Source of the DNA: Gemmatimonas sp.
GTDB taxonomy: Bacteria; Gemmatimonadota; Gemmatimonadetes; Gemmatimonadales; Gemmatimonadaceae
Assembly: GCA_021154325.1 (NCBI GenBank)
Contig: JAJKIR010000065.1
Location: 1-37,777, forward strand
DNA length: 37,777 bases
Reading direction: 5' to 3'
In this document: positions 1 through 7,944 of the stretch, piece by piece
Layout: each line of letters opens with the position of its first letter
How positions within the stretch are numbered: position 1 is the stretch's first letter
Program-made: the position numbers and the translations under genes
Notes under the pieces: generated by a model
Database searches by the model: none
What the model was told of the DNA's origin: nothing
The model's input: the letters and a program-made list of their open reading frames with translations, nothing else

Positions 1-545
1 ACGATGGTGTAGCGGTGGCCATTCAATAGAACGGTGCGTCCCACGATCTGCGGATCGCCGCCGAAGACGGACTGCCAGCCGGCGTGGCTCAGCACCGCGA
101 TTGGGTGCGCGCCCGGCTTGGAGTCTTCATCGGGCGTGAAGGTGCGGCCTCGCTCGGCACGGATGCCGAACGTCGCGAAGAAATTCGCCGAAACCATCTG
201 GCTCACGACCCGCTCGGTGCGGCCGCCGGCGGAGAGATTGAGCGGCGCGAAGTCCCACACCGCGATGCCGGAGAAGACGTCCGCGGTACGCGACCGTATG
301 TCGAAGTAGGCCCCGGGCGACGTCGCGCCATACGGATAGCCAGGCCATGTCCGAAAGAGCTGCACGAGCCGCGACGCGTCCGGCACACCAGGAAGCGGCC
401 GGAGAAGCATCGATTCCACCGCGGAGAAGACCGCGGTATTGAGCCCGATTCCCAGGGCGAGAGTGACAATGGCCACTCCCGTGAAGAGCGGACTCTTGCG
501 AAGGACTCGGCCGGCGTACCGCAGGTCTTGCGAGAGAGTGGTCAT
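1..545 (-). CDS. ABC transporter permease, MacB/ADOP type (5' part only)
   Basis: The reading frame runs from ATG at 545-543 to the window edge (about 181 residues) with no stop, so only the N-terminal part is present. It begins MTTLSQDLRYAGRVL, followed by a hydrophobic helix around residues 20-45 (VAIVTLALGIGLNTAVFS). After that comes an extracytoplasmic MacB-core-like stretch containing VSQMVSANFFATFGI and GRTFTPDED. The same layout and wording occur in the permease at 23574-26282 (LQDLRYAARGLRATPGFTL). Such FtsX/MacB-like permeases form an inner-membrane exporter or mechanotransmission complex with a separate ATPase; the substrate is not predictable. The permease prefix domain of the other copy is absent from this start. 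It is divergent from the oxidoreductase gene at 733. Family assignment is firm, function is not. Confidence 0.85.
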   Translation of the reverse strand, partial: MTTLSQDLRYAGRVLRKSPLFTGVAIVTLALGIGLNTAVFSAVESMLLRPLPGVPDASRLVQLFRTWPGYPYGATSPGAYFDIRSRTADVFSGIAVWDFAPLNLSAGGRTERVVSQMVSANFFATFGIRAERGRTFTPDEDSKPGAHPIAVLSHAGWQSVFGGDPQIVGRTVLLNGHRYTI

Positions 546-732
546 CGCTCGGGCTCTCGAGAGCGGGTGGTGGGTGGACGGCAACGGCGGATCGTACGCC
601 GGACCCTGGAATGTGGATTCAGCCACAGACGAGGACCGGGCCGCGAGCTAGCTTGCCAGTCACCGGTCCGGGAACGATCATCTAGCCCCGAAAACCGGAC
701 CTCCATCCACCCAGTCGAGGAGCGGCGAGCGC

Positions 733-2553
733 GTGCCCACCGACGTCAGCAATCCCCAGTATTACCACAAGGTCGTCGATTGCCAGTGGGCGTGTCCGGC
801 GCATACGAACGTGCCGGAGTACATCCGGCTCATCGCGCAGGGCCGGTACACGGAATCGTATCTGCTCAACCGGCAGTCGAACGTCTTTCCGGGGATACTC
901 GGCCGCACCTGTGACCGGCCGTGCGAGCCCGCCTGCCGCCGCGGGCGCGTCGATGGCAAGCCGGTCGCGATCTGCCGGCTGAAGCGCGTCGCCGCCGATC
1001 TTCGCGACGACGACATTCACGAGTACTTACCCCCCGTCCCGGCGCAGAAAAACGGGAAACGCGTCGCCCTTGTTGGGGCGGGTCCGGCAGCGCTCACGGT
1101 GGCAAATGACCTGATGCCGCTCGGCTACGAGGTCGTGATCTACGAGAAGAATCAACGCGCGGGTGGGCTCATGCGCGTGAACATTCCCTCGTTCCGCCTG
1201 CCGGCCGAAGTGCTCGACGAGGAGACGCAGATCATCCTCGACATGGGCGTCGACATCAGGTATGGCACCCCGGTGACGAGCATGCGGTCGCTGCTCGGCG
1301 AAGGGTACGACGCGATCTTCGTCGGTAGCGGAGCACCGAAGGGCAAGGAGCTCGAGCTGCCCGGGCGCCGCGAGACCGACCAGATCTTCATCGGCATCGA
1401 GTGGCTGGCCAGCGTGCACTTCGGCCACATCGAGAAGATTGGTGAGCGTGTGCTCATCATCGGTGTCGGCAACACGGCGATGGACTGCTGCCGCACGTCC
1501 CGCCGGCTCGGTGGTACGGACATCAAGGTGATCGCGCGCCGCTCGCGACCCTACTTCAAGGCGTCGCCGTGGGAGCTGGAGGACGCCGAAGAGGAGGGCG
1601 TCCAGATCGTCGAGAACCACTCGCCGAAACGGTTCATCGTCGAGCAGGGGAAGCTCGTCGGTATGGAGCTGGATCGGCTCCGCTGGTTCGAGCAGAACGG
1701 GAAGCAGAAGAGCCAGGTGATCGACAGCGTCGTGATCCCGTGCGACTCGGTGATCCTCGCCATCGGGCAGGATAACGCATTCCCGTGGCTCGAGCGCGAT
1801 CTCGGCATCGACTTCGACGAGAACGGGATGCCGGTGGTGGACAAGCAGACATTCGCAAGCACTAAACCAGGCGTCTTCTTCGGCGGTGACGCCGCGTGGG
1901 GTCCGGAGAACATCATCTGGGCGGTGGAGCACGGCCACCAGGCCGCGATCTCGATCCACAACCACTGCATGGGCATTCCACTCACCGAGCGACCCGCGTA
2001 CGGGATGAATCTGGTGAGCAGCAAGGTTGGGATGCATGCTTGGAGCTACAGCAACGACTACAGCCCGGCGCCGCGGTCGAAGATGACGCACGAGGAGCTG
2101 ACGAAGCGGTTCTCGAAGCTGTCCGTCGAGGTCGAGCTGGGCTTCACACCCGAGCAGACAGTGGCCGAGGTGGAGCGATGCCTCAACTGCGACATCGAGA
2201 CGCACTTCACGTCGAATCTGTGCATCGAGTGCGACGCCTGCGTCGACGTGTGCCCGGTGAGCTGCCTGACGATCACCCAGGATGGCGCCGAGCCCGAGCT
2301 CCGTACGCGACTCATGGCGCCAGCGCTGAATCTCACGCAGCCGCTTTACGTCTCAGAGGCGCTCCCGCAAACGAAGCGCGTGATGGTGAAGGACGAGGAC
2401 GTCTGCCTGCACTGCGGGCTCTGCGCCGAACGCTGCCCCACGGCGGCGTGGGACATGAGGGAGTTCGATCTGCTGGTGCCGTATGCTGGGCGCGCGGTGC
2501 AGATGGTGACGCTCGCGAGGGCTGAAGCGCGTCGGCCGGTGGCGGCAACGTGA
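733..2553 (+). CDS. FAD/NAD(P)-dependent GltD-like oxidoreductase with two C-terminal 4Fe-4S clusters
   Basis: A 606-residue flavoprotein starting with GTG; GAGGAG at 717-722 gives a good ribosome binding site. The N-terminus carries the cysteine-rich Fe-S domain of the glutamate synthase small subunit/dihydropyrimidine dehydrogenase family (CQWACPAH, then RTCDRPCEPACRR). Next come an FAD-binding Rossmann motif (VGAGPAA, near residue 115) and an NAD(P)-binding motif (IIGVGNTAMDC, near 240). The C-terminus has a bacterial ferredoxin-like domain: C497, C500, C503, C507, then C558, C561, C564, C568. It overlaps the korA reading frame. The family moves electrons between NAD(P)H and ferredoxin or a partner enzyme. 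In this operon the likely job (inference) is coupling KorAB-generated reduced ferredoxin to NAD(P)H. It is not a true glutamate synthase subunit, since no gltB is nearby. Confidence 0.9.
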   Translation: MPTDVSNPQYYHKVVDCQWACPAHTNVPEYIRLIAQGRYTESYLLNRQSNVFPGILGRTCDRPCEPACRRGRVDGKPVAICRLKRVAADLRDDDIHEYLPPVPAQKNGKRVALVGAGPAALTVANDLMPLGYEVVIYEKNQRAGGLMRVNIPSFRLPAEVLDEETQIILDMGVDIRYGTPVTSMRSLLGEGYDAIFVGSGAPKGKELELPGRRETDQIFIGIEWLASVHFGHIEKIGERVLIIGVGNTAMDCCRTSRRLGGTDIKVIARRSRPYFKASPWELEDAEEEGVQIVENHSPKRFIVEQGKLVGMELDRLRWFEQNGKQKSQVIDSVVIPCDSVILAIGQDNAFPWLERDLGIDFDENGMPVVDKQTFASTKPGVFFGGDAAWGPENIIWAVEHGHQAAISIHNHCMGIPLTERPAYGMNLVSSKVGMHAWSYSNDYSPAPRSKMTHEELTKRFSKLSVEVELGFTPEQTVAEVERCLNCDIETHFTSNLCIECDACVDVCPVSCLTITQDGAEPELRTRLMAPALNLTQPLYVSEALPQTKRVMVKDEDVCLHCGLCAERCPTAAWDMREFDLLVPYAGRAVQMVTLARAEARRPVAAT

Positions 2554-2564
2554 ACCGAGGTGAA

Positions 2565-4364
2565 ATGATCAACGACTTCGCGTTCAAGATCGCGACGGTC
2601 AACGGCACTGGGTCCGCGAGCGCCAACGGGCTGCTCATGTCCGCGATCTATCGGATGGGCATCCCGGTCTCGGGGAAGAACGTCTTTCCGTCGAACATCC
2701 AGGGGCTGCCGACCTGGTACGAGATCCGGGTGAGCAAGGACGGCTACACGGCGCGTCCCGCTCACATCGATCTCGTCGTCGCGCTCAATCCGGCCACGTA
2801 CGCGAAAGACGTCGCGGCGGTGCGCCCCGGGGGCTGGCTACTCTACGACTCATCCTGGCCGCTCGACCGCGCGCTTCGTCGCGACGACATCACCATCCTC
2901 GGCGTGCCGTTCGGGACGCTCTGTGTCGAGGCATTCGCGGGCGATCGTGAGCGAACGCTCATGCGCAACATCGCCTACACCGGCGCCCTCGTCGCGCTTC
3001 TCGACATCGACATGGACATCGTGAGCGAGATGATTCGCGAGCAGTTCGCGAAGAAGCGCGCGCTACTCGACTCCAACTTCCGCGCGCTGCATCTCGGCTA
3101 CGACTACACGAAGAAGCATTACGAGTGTCCGCTGCCGATTCGGCTCGAGCGGATGAACGCGACGCGTGACAAGGTCCTGATGGACGGCAACACCGCGGCC
3201 GCGCTGGGCTGCCTGTATGCCGGAGCCACGGTCGGCGCGTGGTATCCGATCACACCGGCGACGTCGCTGATGGAAGCATTCAGCGGGTTTTGCAAACGTT
3301 ATCGCGTCGACCCGGAGACGAAGCAGAACAACTACTGCATTCTCCAGGCGGAAGACGAGCTCGCGGCGGCCGGCATCACCATCGGCGCTGGTTGGGCGGG
3401 CGCGCGCTCGTTCACGTCGACCGCGGGTCCGGGCATCTCGCTCATGGGCGAGTTCATCGGCCTCGCGTACTACACCGAGATTCCCGGCGTCTTCTTCGAC
3501 ATCCAGCGCACCGGCCCGTCCACCGGGATGCCGACGCGCACGCAGCAGGCGGACCTCCTGTCGATCGCGTATCTCTCGCATGGCGACACCAAGCACATCG
3601 CGCTCTTCCCATCGAGTCCCGGCGAGTGCTTCTACATGGCGGTTACGGCGTTCGATCTCAGCGAGCGATTTCAGACGCCCGTATTCGTCGTCTCCGACCT
3701 CGACATTGGCATGAACGACTGGATGGTACCGCGGCTCACGTGGGACGACGGCTATCGGCCTGATCGCGGCAAGGTGCTCGACGCGGAGGCGCTCGAGAAG
3801 GTGCAGCGGTTCTCCCGCTATCTGGACGTCGACGGCGACGGAATCGCGGCGCGCTCGCTGCCGGGCGTCCACGCCAAGGGCGCCTACTTCGTGCGCGGCT
3901 CGGGCCACGACAAGCATGCCGCCTACACGGAGGACGCGGCCGAGTATCAGGAAGTCGTCGATCGGCTCGCGCGGAAGCTGAAGACCGCCGAGGAGGCGTT
4001 GCCGGCGCCGGAGATTCACCAGCGCAAGGGGATGCCGTCCTCGGTGGGGCTCGTCGCGTTAGGCGGCACGCACGCGGCGATGCTCGAGGCGTGCGACGCC
4101 CTCGCGCGCGACGGCATCGACGTCGATTACATGCGCATCAAGGCATTTCCGTTCGGCGGCGCGGTGCGTCAGTTCCTCGACTCGCACGAGACGCTGTTCG
4201 TCGTCGAGCAGAACCGGGACGCGCAGTTGCGTTCCCTGCTCGCGATCGAGACTGGTCTGCCGCGCGATCGCATGACGGCCCTGCTCGACTACGGTGGTCT
4301 GCCGCTTACCGCCGACTTCGTGACCGCAGAGGTCGCGCGTCACCTGGAGGTCCGCGTCGCATGA
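2565..4364 (+). CDS. korA: 2-oxoacid:ferredoxin oxidoreductase, fused gamma-alpha subunit (KorA type)
   Basis: About 599 residues from ATG at 2565; an in-frame GTG at 2550 would overlap the previous stop codon and add five residues. I prefer 2565 because GAGGTGA lies just upstream, although spacing is short, and because the family usually begins at the INDF..IATVNG motif. Residues 1-190 are the gamma domain (TVNGTGSASANGLL, GIPVSGKNVFPSNIQG). From about 205 comes the pyrimidine-binding alpha domain (DGNTAAALGCLYAG, YPITPATSLMEAF, ADLLSIAYLSHGDT). KorAB oxidatively decarboxylates 2-oxoglutarate or a related 2-oxoacid to acyl-CoA using ferredoxin, in the cytoplasm. A copy of CGTTAGGC at 4057 creates a TTA leucine codon. 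The oxoglutarate assignment, rather than another 2-oxoacid, rests on the fused gamma-alpha layout and is inferred. Confidence 0.93.
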   Translation: MINDFAFKIATVNGTGSASANGLLMSAIYRMGIPVSGKNVFPSNIQGLPTWYEIRVSKDGYTARPAHIDLVVALNPATYAKDVAAVRPGGWLLYDSSWPLDRALRRDDITILGVPFGTLCVEAFAGDRERTLMRNIAYTGALVALLDIDMDIVSEMIREQFAKKRALLDSNFRALHLGYDYTKKHYECPLPIRLERMNATRDKVLMDGNTAAALGCLYAGATVGAWYPITPATSLMEAFSGFCKRYRVDPETKQNNYCILQAEDELAAAGITIGAGWAGARSFTSTAGPGISLMGEFIGLAYYTEIPGVFFDIQRTGPSTGMPTRTQQADLLSIAYLSHGDTKHIALFPSSPGECFYMAVTAFDLSERFQTPVFVVSDLDIGMNDWMVPRLTWDDGYRPDRGKVLDAEALEKVQRFSRYLDVDGDGIAARSLPGVHAKGAYFVRGSGHDKHAAYTEDAAEYQEVVDRLARKLKTAEEALPAPEIHQRKGMPSSVGLVALGGTHAAMLEACDALARDGIDVDYMRIKAFPFGGAVRQFLDSHETLFVVEQNRDAQLRSLLAIETGLPRDRMTALLDYGGLPLTADFVTAEVARHLEVRVA

Positions 4365-5416
4365 CGTCGATTCAAAAGCCGCCCGTTCGCCATCCCTCGC
4401 TGCAGGTCAACGCCCTCGGCCTAACGAGACGCGATTACGAGGGCGCGATGTCGACGCTCTGCGCGGGGTGCGGTCATGACTCCGTGACCGCGGCGATCGT
4501 GCAGGCGTTCTACGAGCTCGACGTTCCACCGCATCGCGCCGCGAAGATGAGCGGCATCGGCTGCTCGTCGAAGACGACCGCGTACTTCATGCGCCAGTCA
4601 CACGGATTCAACTCCGTGCACGGCCGCATGCCGTCCGTGGCCAGCGGCGCGAACGCGGCGAATCGCGATCTCGTCTACATCGGCATCTCCGGCGACGGCG
4701 ATTCGCTCTCCATCGGCCTCGGCCAGCTCTGTCACGCGATCCGTCGCAACGTGGACATGCTCTACGTGCTGGAGAACAATGGCGTCTACGGCTTGACCAA
4801 GGGTCAGTTCTCGGCGTCGGCGGACGTGGGCTCCAAGTCCAAGCGCGGCGAGGCGAACGTGCAGCGTCCGATCGATCCGGTGCTGCTCGCGCTCAGCCTC
4901 GGTGCAACCTTTGTCGCGCGCGGTTTCTCCGGCGACAAGACGCGGCTCGTACCGATGCTCAAGGCGGGGCTCAGGCACAAAGGCTTCGCCCTGATCGACG
5001 TCATCTCGCCGTGCGTCAGCTTCAACGACCACGAAGGTTCGACGAAGAGCTATCGCTTCACGCGCGAGAACTATCACGACGTCGCGCCCGTGGACTTCGT
5101 GCCGCTCCAGCGCGAGATCACGGCCGAGACGGAGGCCGGCGCGAGCGTGTCGGTGACGATGCACGACGGCAGCATCGTGCGCTTCCGTGAGGTTCCGAGC
5201 GATTACGATCCGACGGACCGCGACGCCGCGTACGCGCACGTCCGCGCGCGTCAGGAGCGGGGCGAGATCGTCACGGGCCTGCTCTACATCGACGAGCAGT
5301 CGGCGGACATGCATGAGACCGCGAATACCGTCGCCCGCCCTCTCGTCGATCTGCCGTACGAGTCGCTCTGCCCAGGCAGGGCTGCGCTGGACGAGCTTAT
5401 GGACGAATACCGATAA
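4361..5416 (+). CDS. korB: 2-oxoacid:ferredoxin oxidoreductase, beta subunit (KorB type)
   Basis: 351 residues. ATG at 4361 overlaps the korA stop codon (ATGA), with GGAGG at 4346-4350. A longer open frame upstream is a shadow inside korA. The protein has the thiamine diphosphate-binding GDGD motif at residues 111-114, followed by ENNG at 138-141, the usual spacing. The Fe-S ligands are C34 and C37 in CAGCG, the cysteine in GIGCSSK, and one in VISPCVSFND. This matches KorB-type subunits, which carry ThDP and one 4Fe-4S cluster and pair with KorA. The gene is the last of a three-gene overlapping operon, so all three products are probably made in equal amounts. A heptad-repeat tract starts seven bases after the stop codon. 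Confidence 0.94.
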   Translation: MTSIQKPPVRHPSLQVNALGLTRRDYEGAMSTLCAGCGHDSVTAAIVQAFYELDVPPHRAAKMSGIGCSSKTTAYFMRQSHGFNSVHGRMPSVASGANAANRDLVYIGISGDGDSLSIGLGQLCHAIRRNVDMLYVLENNGVYGLTKGQFSASADVGSKSKRGEANVQRPIDPVLLALSLGATFVARGFSGDKTRLVPMLKAGLRHKGFALIDVISPCVSFNDHEGSTKSYRFTRENYHDVAPVDFVPLQREITAETEAGASVSVTMHDGSIVRFREVPSDYDPTDRDAAYAHVRARQERGEIVTGLLYIDEQSADMHETANTVARPLVDLPYESLCPGRAALDELMDEYR

Positions 5417-5422
5417 GGGCAG

Positions 5423-5695
5423 TCCATAGCTATCAGTCCATAGTTATCAGGGGGTTCGGAACGAAGCGTTGATGGGATGAAGAGCAGATCCCTCGCTAGC
5501 GCTCGGGATGACAGAGAGACTGTCATTCCGAGGAGCGAAGCGACGAGGAATCTGCTTCTCGCTTGCGCTCGAAGCAGATCATCCGATTTGGAGTCGCGCG
5601 CTGCTCGCGCGCTCCTTCTCCTCTCACCACATCAGCGCTTCGTTCCAAATCCCCTGATAACTATGGACTGATAACTGATAGCTATCAGTTATCCT
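5423..5695. repeat. Heptad-armed inverted repeat with a second palindromic element in its loop
   Basis: The left arm 5423-5450 is four in-phase 7-mers (TCCATAG, CTATCAG, TCCATAG, TTATCAG). The right arm 5654-5695 is six 7-mers of the complementary vocabulary (CTGATAA, CTATGGA and variants). Inside them lies a second inverted pair around GGAACGAAGCG (5458-5476 against 5630-5646). Inside that, 5483-5556 is another palindrome (AGCAGAT to ATCTGCT) followed by a G/C-rich piece to 5630. The tract lies between the convergent ends of korB and the lipoprotein gene, whose stop codon (5694-5696) touches it. A related element lacking the innermost insert is at 10948-11070. Confidence 0.85.
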
Positions 5696-6203
5696 ATCCC
5701 CTCGACTGGCTTCCCGGCCAATCGCGGTCGGTGATGCGGCAGCGGGCGTGGGCGGCGCGGGGAGAGCGGGGAACGAGGCACTCATACCGAGCTGAGTGGT
5801 CGCCGATCGCTTCGGCGTGCACGATGAGCGTATGCTCATCGACGGCGGCGACGTCGCGGAGGCGGAGGAGGCCCCGCGGGTTGCCGAAGTTGCGCTCGTC
5901 GGCGACGCAGGCGGAACGGGGCAGCACCGTCGCCGAGCGGCCGCGGAGGGACTGCAGCACGGAGGTACTCGGATCCGCGTCCAGGAGCGCGCCATCGCTC
6001 GTCGTGCGCGCGATGCTCACGCAGACCCGGTCGGCACTGTCGCCGATCACCTCGTCGAGGAGCGCGCGGAACGCGGTCACGACCACGGCGTCGTCACCGC
6101 CGACGGCGGCCATCATCATCGGCGTCCTGGGCCGCTGCGCCGCGCACGCCGACGTCAGGACGAGAAACAGCAGCGCGGGCGCGAAGGAGCGAAGTCGGTT
6201 CAT
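5694..6203 (-). CDS. Putative lipoprotein of unknown function
   Basis: I start it at ATG 6203, giving 169 residues. The start MNRLRSFAPALLFLVLTSAC is a lipoprotein signal peptide with lipobox LTSAC, so the mature protein should be lipid-anchored and face the periplasm. A longer open frame extends upstream but covers the divergent gene at 6247 and lacks a better start. The mature part (VVVTAFRALLDEVIGDSAD, then RSATVLPRSAC and ARYECLV) has three further cysteines and no motif I recognise. The amino-terminal half reads like a stress-response or enzyme-less periplasmic domain, but I assign no function. No clear ribosome binding site is visible. Its stop codon is at the edge of the heptad repeat. 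Confidence 0.65.
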   Translation of the reverse strand: MNRLRSFAPALLFLVLTSACAAQRPRTPMMMAAVGGDDAVVVTAFRALLDEVIGDSADRVCVSIARTTSDGALLDADPSTSVLQSLRGRSATVLPRSACVADERNFGNPRGLLRLRDVAAVDEHTLIVHAEAIGDHSARYECLVPRSPRAAHARCRITDRDWPGSQSRG

Positions 6204-6246
6204 CTGTCGGAAGGCTAATGCAAGGTTTGGATAGGTGGGATACCCG

Positions 6247-7116
6247 ATGACGAGTCGAGAGACGCGGACGTTACGCCCGGGCGCGGCACGTCGTCCCTTC
6301 GTTGCTATGTCGCGACGCCAGAGAATCGATTGTCCCCATGAGCGCCGCCCGGGGATGGCGGTCTGCCTCCACTGCCTCCATAACGCGCGGGTCGAGGCTC
6401 GCGACCGCCACCGACGCGCCATCGTGCGCTTCTGTGCGTGGACGCTGAGCGTCACCGTCGTGGGTGTTGTTGGCGCAGCCGCCGTGAACGCGGCCATGCA
6501 TCCAGCCGAGACGACCGCGGCGCCCGTCGGAACGCACCGCGTGCCAGCGAAGGCGGCTGTCGTGCCGAAGCGTGACTCCATAGTCACGGTCGCGTCGGCT
6601 ACCGTCGTCCAGGAGGGGGCGCCCGCGGCCGCGGCGACTCCGATCGCCGATTCGACGAGCCCGGTGGCGAACGTGCCGGTGATCCCGAATCCCGCGACGT
6701 CCCGGCCGGACAGCTCGACGTCGCGTCCGGCGGTCTCCGCGCCAGCGGTGCCACTGCTTCGACCTATCATCCCGCTGGGACGCACCGATCTGCCGGACAG
6801 CCTTTACGCCGAACGTCGTGCCGACACCGTGGTCGTTCACTTCGATACGTCGCCGGCGCGGACGCGGCGGGCGGACAAATTCGAGGCGATCGTCAGGCAG
6901 ACGCTGCGCGCAGTTTACGGTCCCGTGGCCGACACACTGCTCACCGCCGTGCCCTCGGGCCAGCTCGTGCTGCCTAACGAATTGCTGACGACGCTGCCGT
7001 CACGGGGCATTCGCCTCACCAGTGCCGGCGGCGCGCGTATCCAGCTCTGGCCGGAGACTCGTCCCGGTCGCGACGGACCGCTCGTCGTCGCCTATCGCAC
7101 CGTCGTCGAGCACTGA
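6247..7116 (+). CDS. Zinc-ribbon-like single-pass membrane protein
   Basis: 289 residues from ATG at 6247, with AGGTGGG at 6233-6239; GTG at 6235 and ATG at 6307 are alternatives. Near the N-terminus is a metal-binding motif, CPHERRPGMAVCLHC (C29, H31, C40, H42, C43). A transmembrane helix follows at about 62-83 (FCAWTLSVTVVGVVGAAAVNA). Then comes an Ala/Pro/Thr-rich linker of roughly 100 residues, and a C-terminal folded domain (YAERRADTVVVHFDTSP to the end). The arrangement suggests a cytosolic zinc knuckle, one membrane pass and a periplasmic domain on a flexible stalk. I do not recognise the family. It is divergent from the lipoprotein gene with only 43 bp between start codons, so the two may share regulation. 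Confidence 0.75.
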   Translation: MTSRETRTLRPGAARRPFVAMSRRQRIDCPHERRPGMAVCLHCLHNARVEARDRHRRAIVRFCAWTLSVTVVGVVGAAAVNAAMHPAETTAAPVGTHRVPAKAAVVPKRDSIVTVASATVVQEGAPAAAATPIADSTSPVANVPVIPNPATSRPDSSTSRPAVSAPAVPLLRPIIPLGRTDLPDSLYAERRADTVVVHFDTSPARTRRADKFEAIVRQTLRAVYGPVADTLLTAVPSGQLVLPNELLTTLPSRGIRLTSAGGARIQLWPETRPGRDGPLVVAYRTVVEH

Positions 7117-7124
7117 TAGAGCGC

Positions 7125-7268
7125 TGTCATCCTGAGCGAAGCGAAGGATCTACGGCGCTTCGCGCCGTAGATCCTAGTCTATGTGGAGTCGCGCGCGCTG
7201 CTCGCGCGCGCTCCTGCTCCTCTCCCACGGAGTGTAGATCCCTCGTCGCTGCGCTCCTCAGGATGACA
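7125..7268. repeat. Palindromic TGTCATCCTGAG-type intergenic repeat
   Basis: This element begins TGTCATCCTGAGCG and ends with its complement, CTCAGGATGACA, so the whole 144 bp is an inverted repeat. It contains a perfect inner hairpin (GATCTACGGCGC facing GCGCCGTAGATC) and a GCGCGCG palindrome. The piece around 7187-7232 is nearly the same as 5590-5628 inside the composite repeat at 5423-5695 (GGAGTCGCGCGC...CTCCT..CTCCTCTC). It separates the convergent ends of the zinc-ribbon and DUF4412 genes and could act as a bidirectional terminator; that role is inferred. Confidence 0.8.
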
Positions 7269-7271
7269 AAC

Positions 7272-7940
7272 TCAGGGCATCGCGGGGCTCTTCATCTCCT
7301 GGAAGTCGCTCGGCATCTGGAAGATCGTCGCCGCTGGGGTCGCGTGGTCGATCTTTCGCGCGACCATTGTCATGACACCGCCGCTCCGGTCGATCATCCG
7401 CGCACGGAGCACGACGGTTCCGCGCAGAAAGCCGCGAAGGAGGCCGGGCATCGCGCCGCCGGCTGCCGGCGAGTCATTCATGAGCGCGGCGAGCTCCGCG
7501 TCGTTCTTCACCCCGGAGCTCGTTATGCACCACTCGCTCCCCGGCACGCTCTTCATCGTGAACACCGTGCAGCGGCTTCCGGCAATCGTCTCGACGCGGC
7601 CTGTCGTTTCGACATCCGCGGGATCCGTCGGCCCGTCGGAAGGCGCCTCACCGAGGCCACCAACCTTCATCACGATGTACCGCTTCATCGCCGGAAAGAC
7701 CATCGTCGCGTCGCCGGTCTTGAAGTCGATCATCTGATAGTTGCCACGCGAGACTTCCGGCGCGTCAGGCATGGAGACGTCTCGTCTCACTTTGGTGCCG
7801 CGCGTCGTCACGGTCATCTGCATCGGCTTGTCACCGGCGACGACATCGTAGACGATGGTTCCCTCGAACGGCTTCTGCGCCGCCCCTGGAGCGGCGGCGC
7901 AGAGTAACAGGATGCCTGAGGTGAACAGATCGATTCGCAA
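7272..7940 (-). CDS. Exported DUF4412-like protein
   Basis: 222 residues starting at a TTG codon (7940-7938), with AGGAG about 12 bases upstream inside the end of the preceding S9 peptidase gene. An alternative start is not obvious, because the signal peptide begins here (MRIDLFTSGILLLCAAAPGAAQ). The mature part reads FEGTIVYDVVAGDKPMQMTVTTRG, then FKTGDATMVFPAMKRYIVM and AGSRCTVFTMKSVPGSEWCITSSG. This is the layout of DUF4412-like proteins, which are beta-rich and periplasmic with no established role. Two cysteines in the core could form a disulfide. Its start is 4 bp after the S9 peptidase stop codon, so the two are co-transcribed and probably translationally coupled. Confidence 0.8.
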   Translation of the reverse strand: MRIDLFTSGILLLCAAAPGAAQKPFEGTIVYDVVAGDKPMQMTVTTRGTKVRRDVSMPDAPEVSRGNYQMIDFKTGDATMVFPAMKRYIVMKVGGLGEAPSDGPTDPADVETTGRVETIAGSRCTVFTMKSVPGSEWCITSSGVKNDAELAALMNDSPAAGGAMPGLLRGFLRGTVVLRARMIDRSGGVMTMVARKIDHATPAATIFQMPSDFQEMKSPAMP

Positions 7941-7944
7941 ACGG

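Noticed and set aside
84..914. A 276-codon plus-strand frame across 84-914
   Set aside because: It runs antisense to the ABC permease and then in the wrong frame through the flavoprotein gene; its composition is arginine-rich shadow of GC-rich genes.
1027..2205. A 392-codon minus-strand frame opposite the flavoprotein
   Set aside because: The plus-strand frame has clear FAD, NAD(P) and Fe-S motifs; the antisense product is His/Arg/Asp-rich with no domain.
3063..4019. A 318-codon minus-strand frame opposite korA
   Set aside because: Antisense shadow; the plus strand carries conserved KorA motifs.
4091..4360. N-terminal extension of korB upstream of 4361
   Set aside because: It overlaps korA in another frame and is arginine-rich; ATG 4361 with GGAGG fits the family start.
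5694..6785. 363-codon minus-strand frame extending the lipoprotein gene
   Set aside because: The extension lies opposite the zinc-ribbon membrane protein and has no start site as good as ATG 6203 with its lipoprotein signal.
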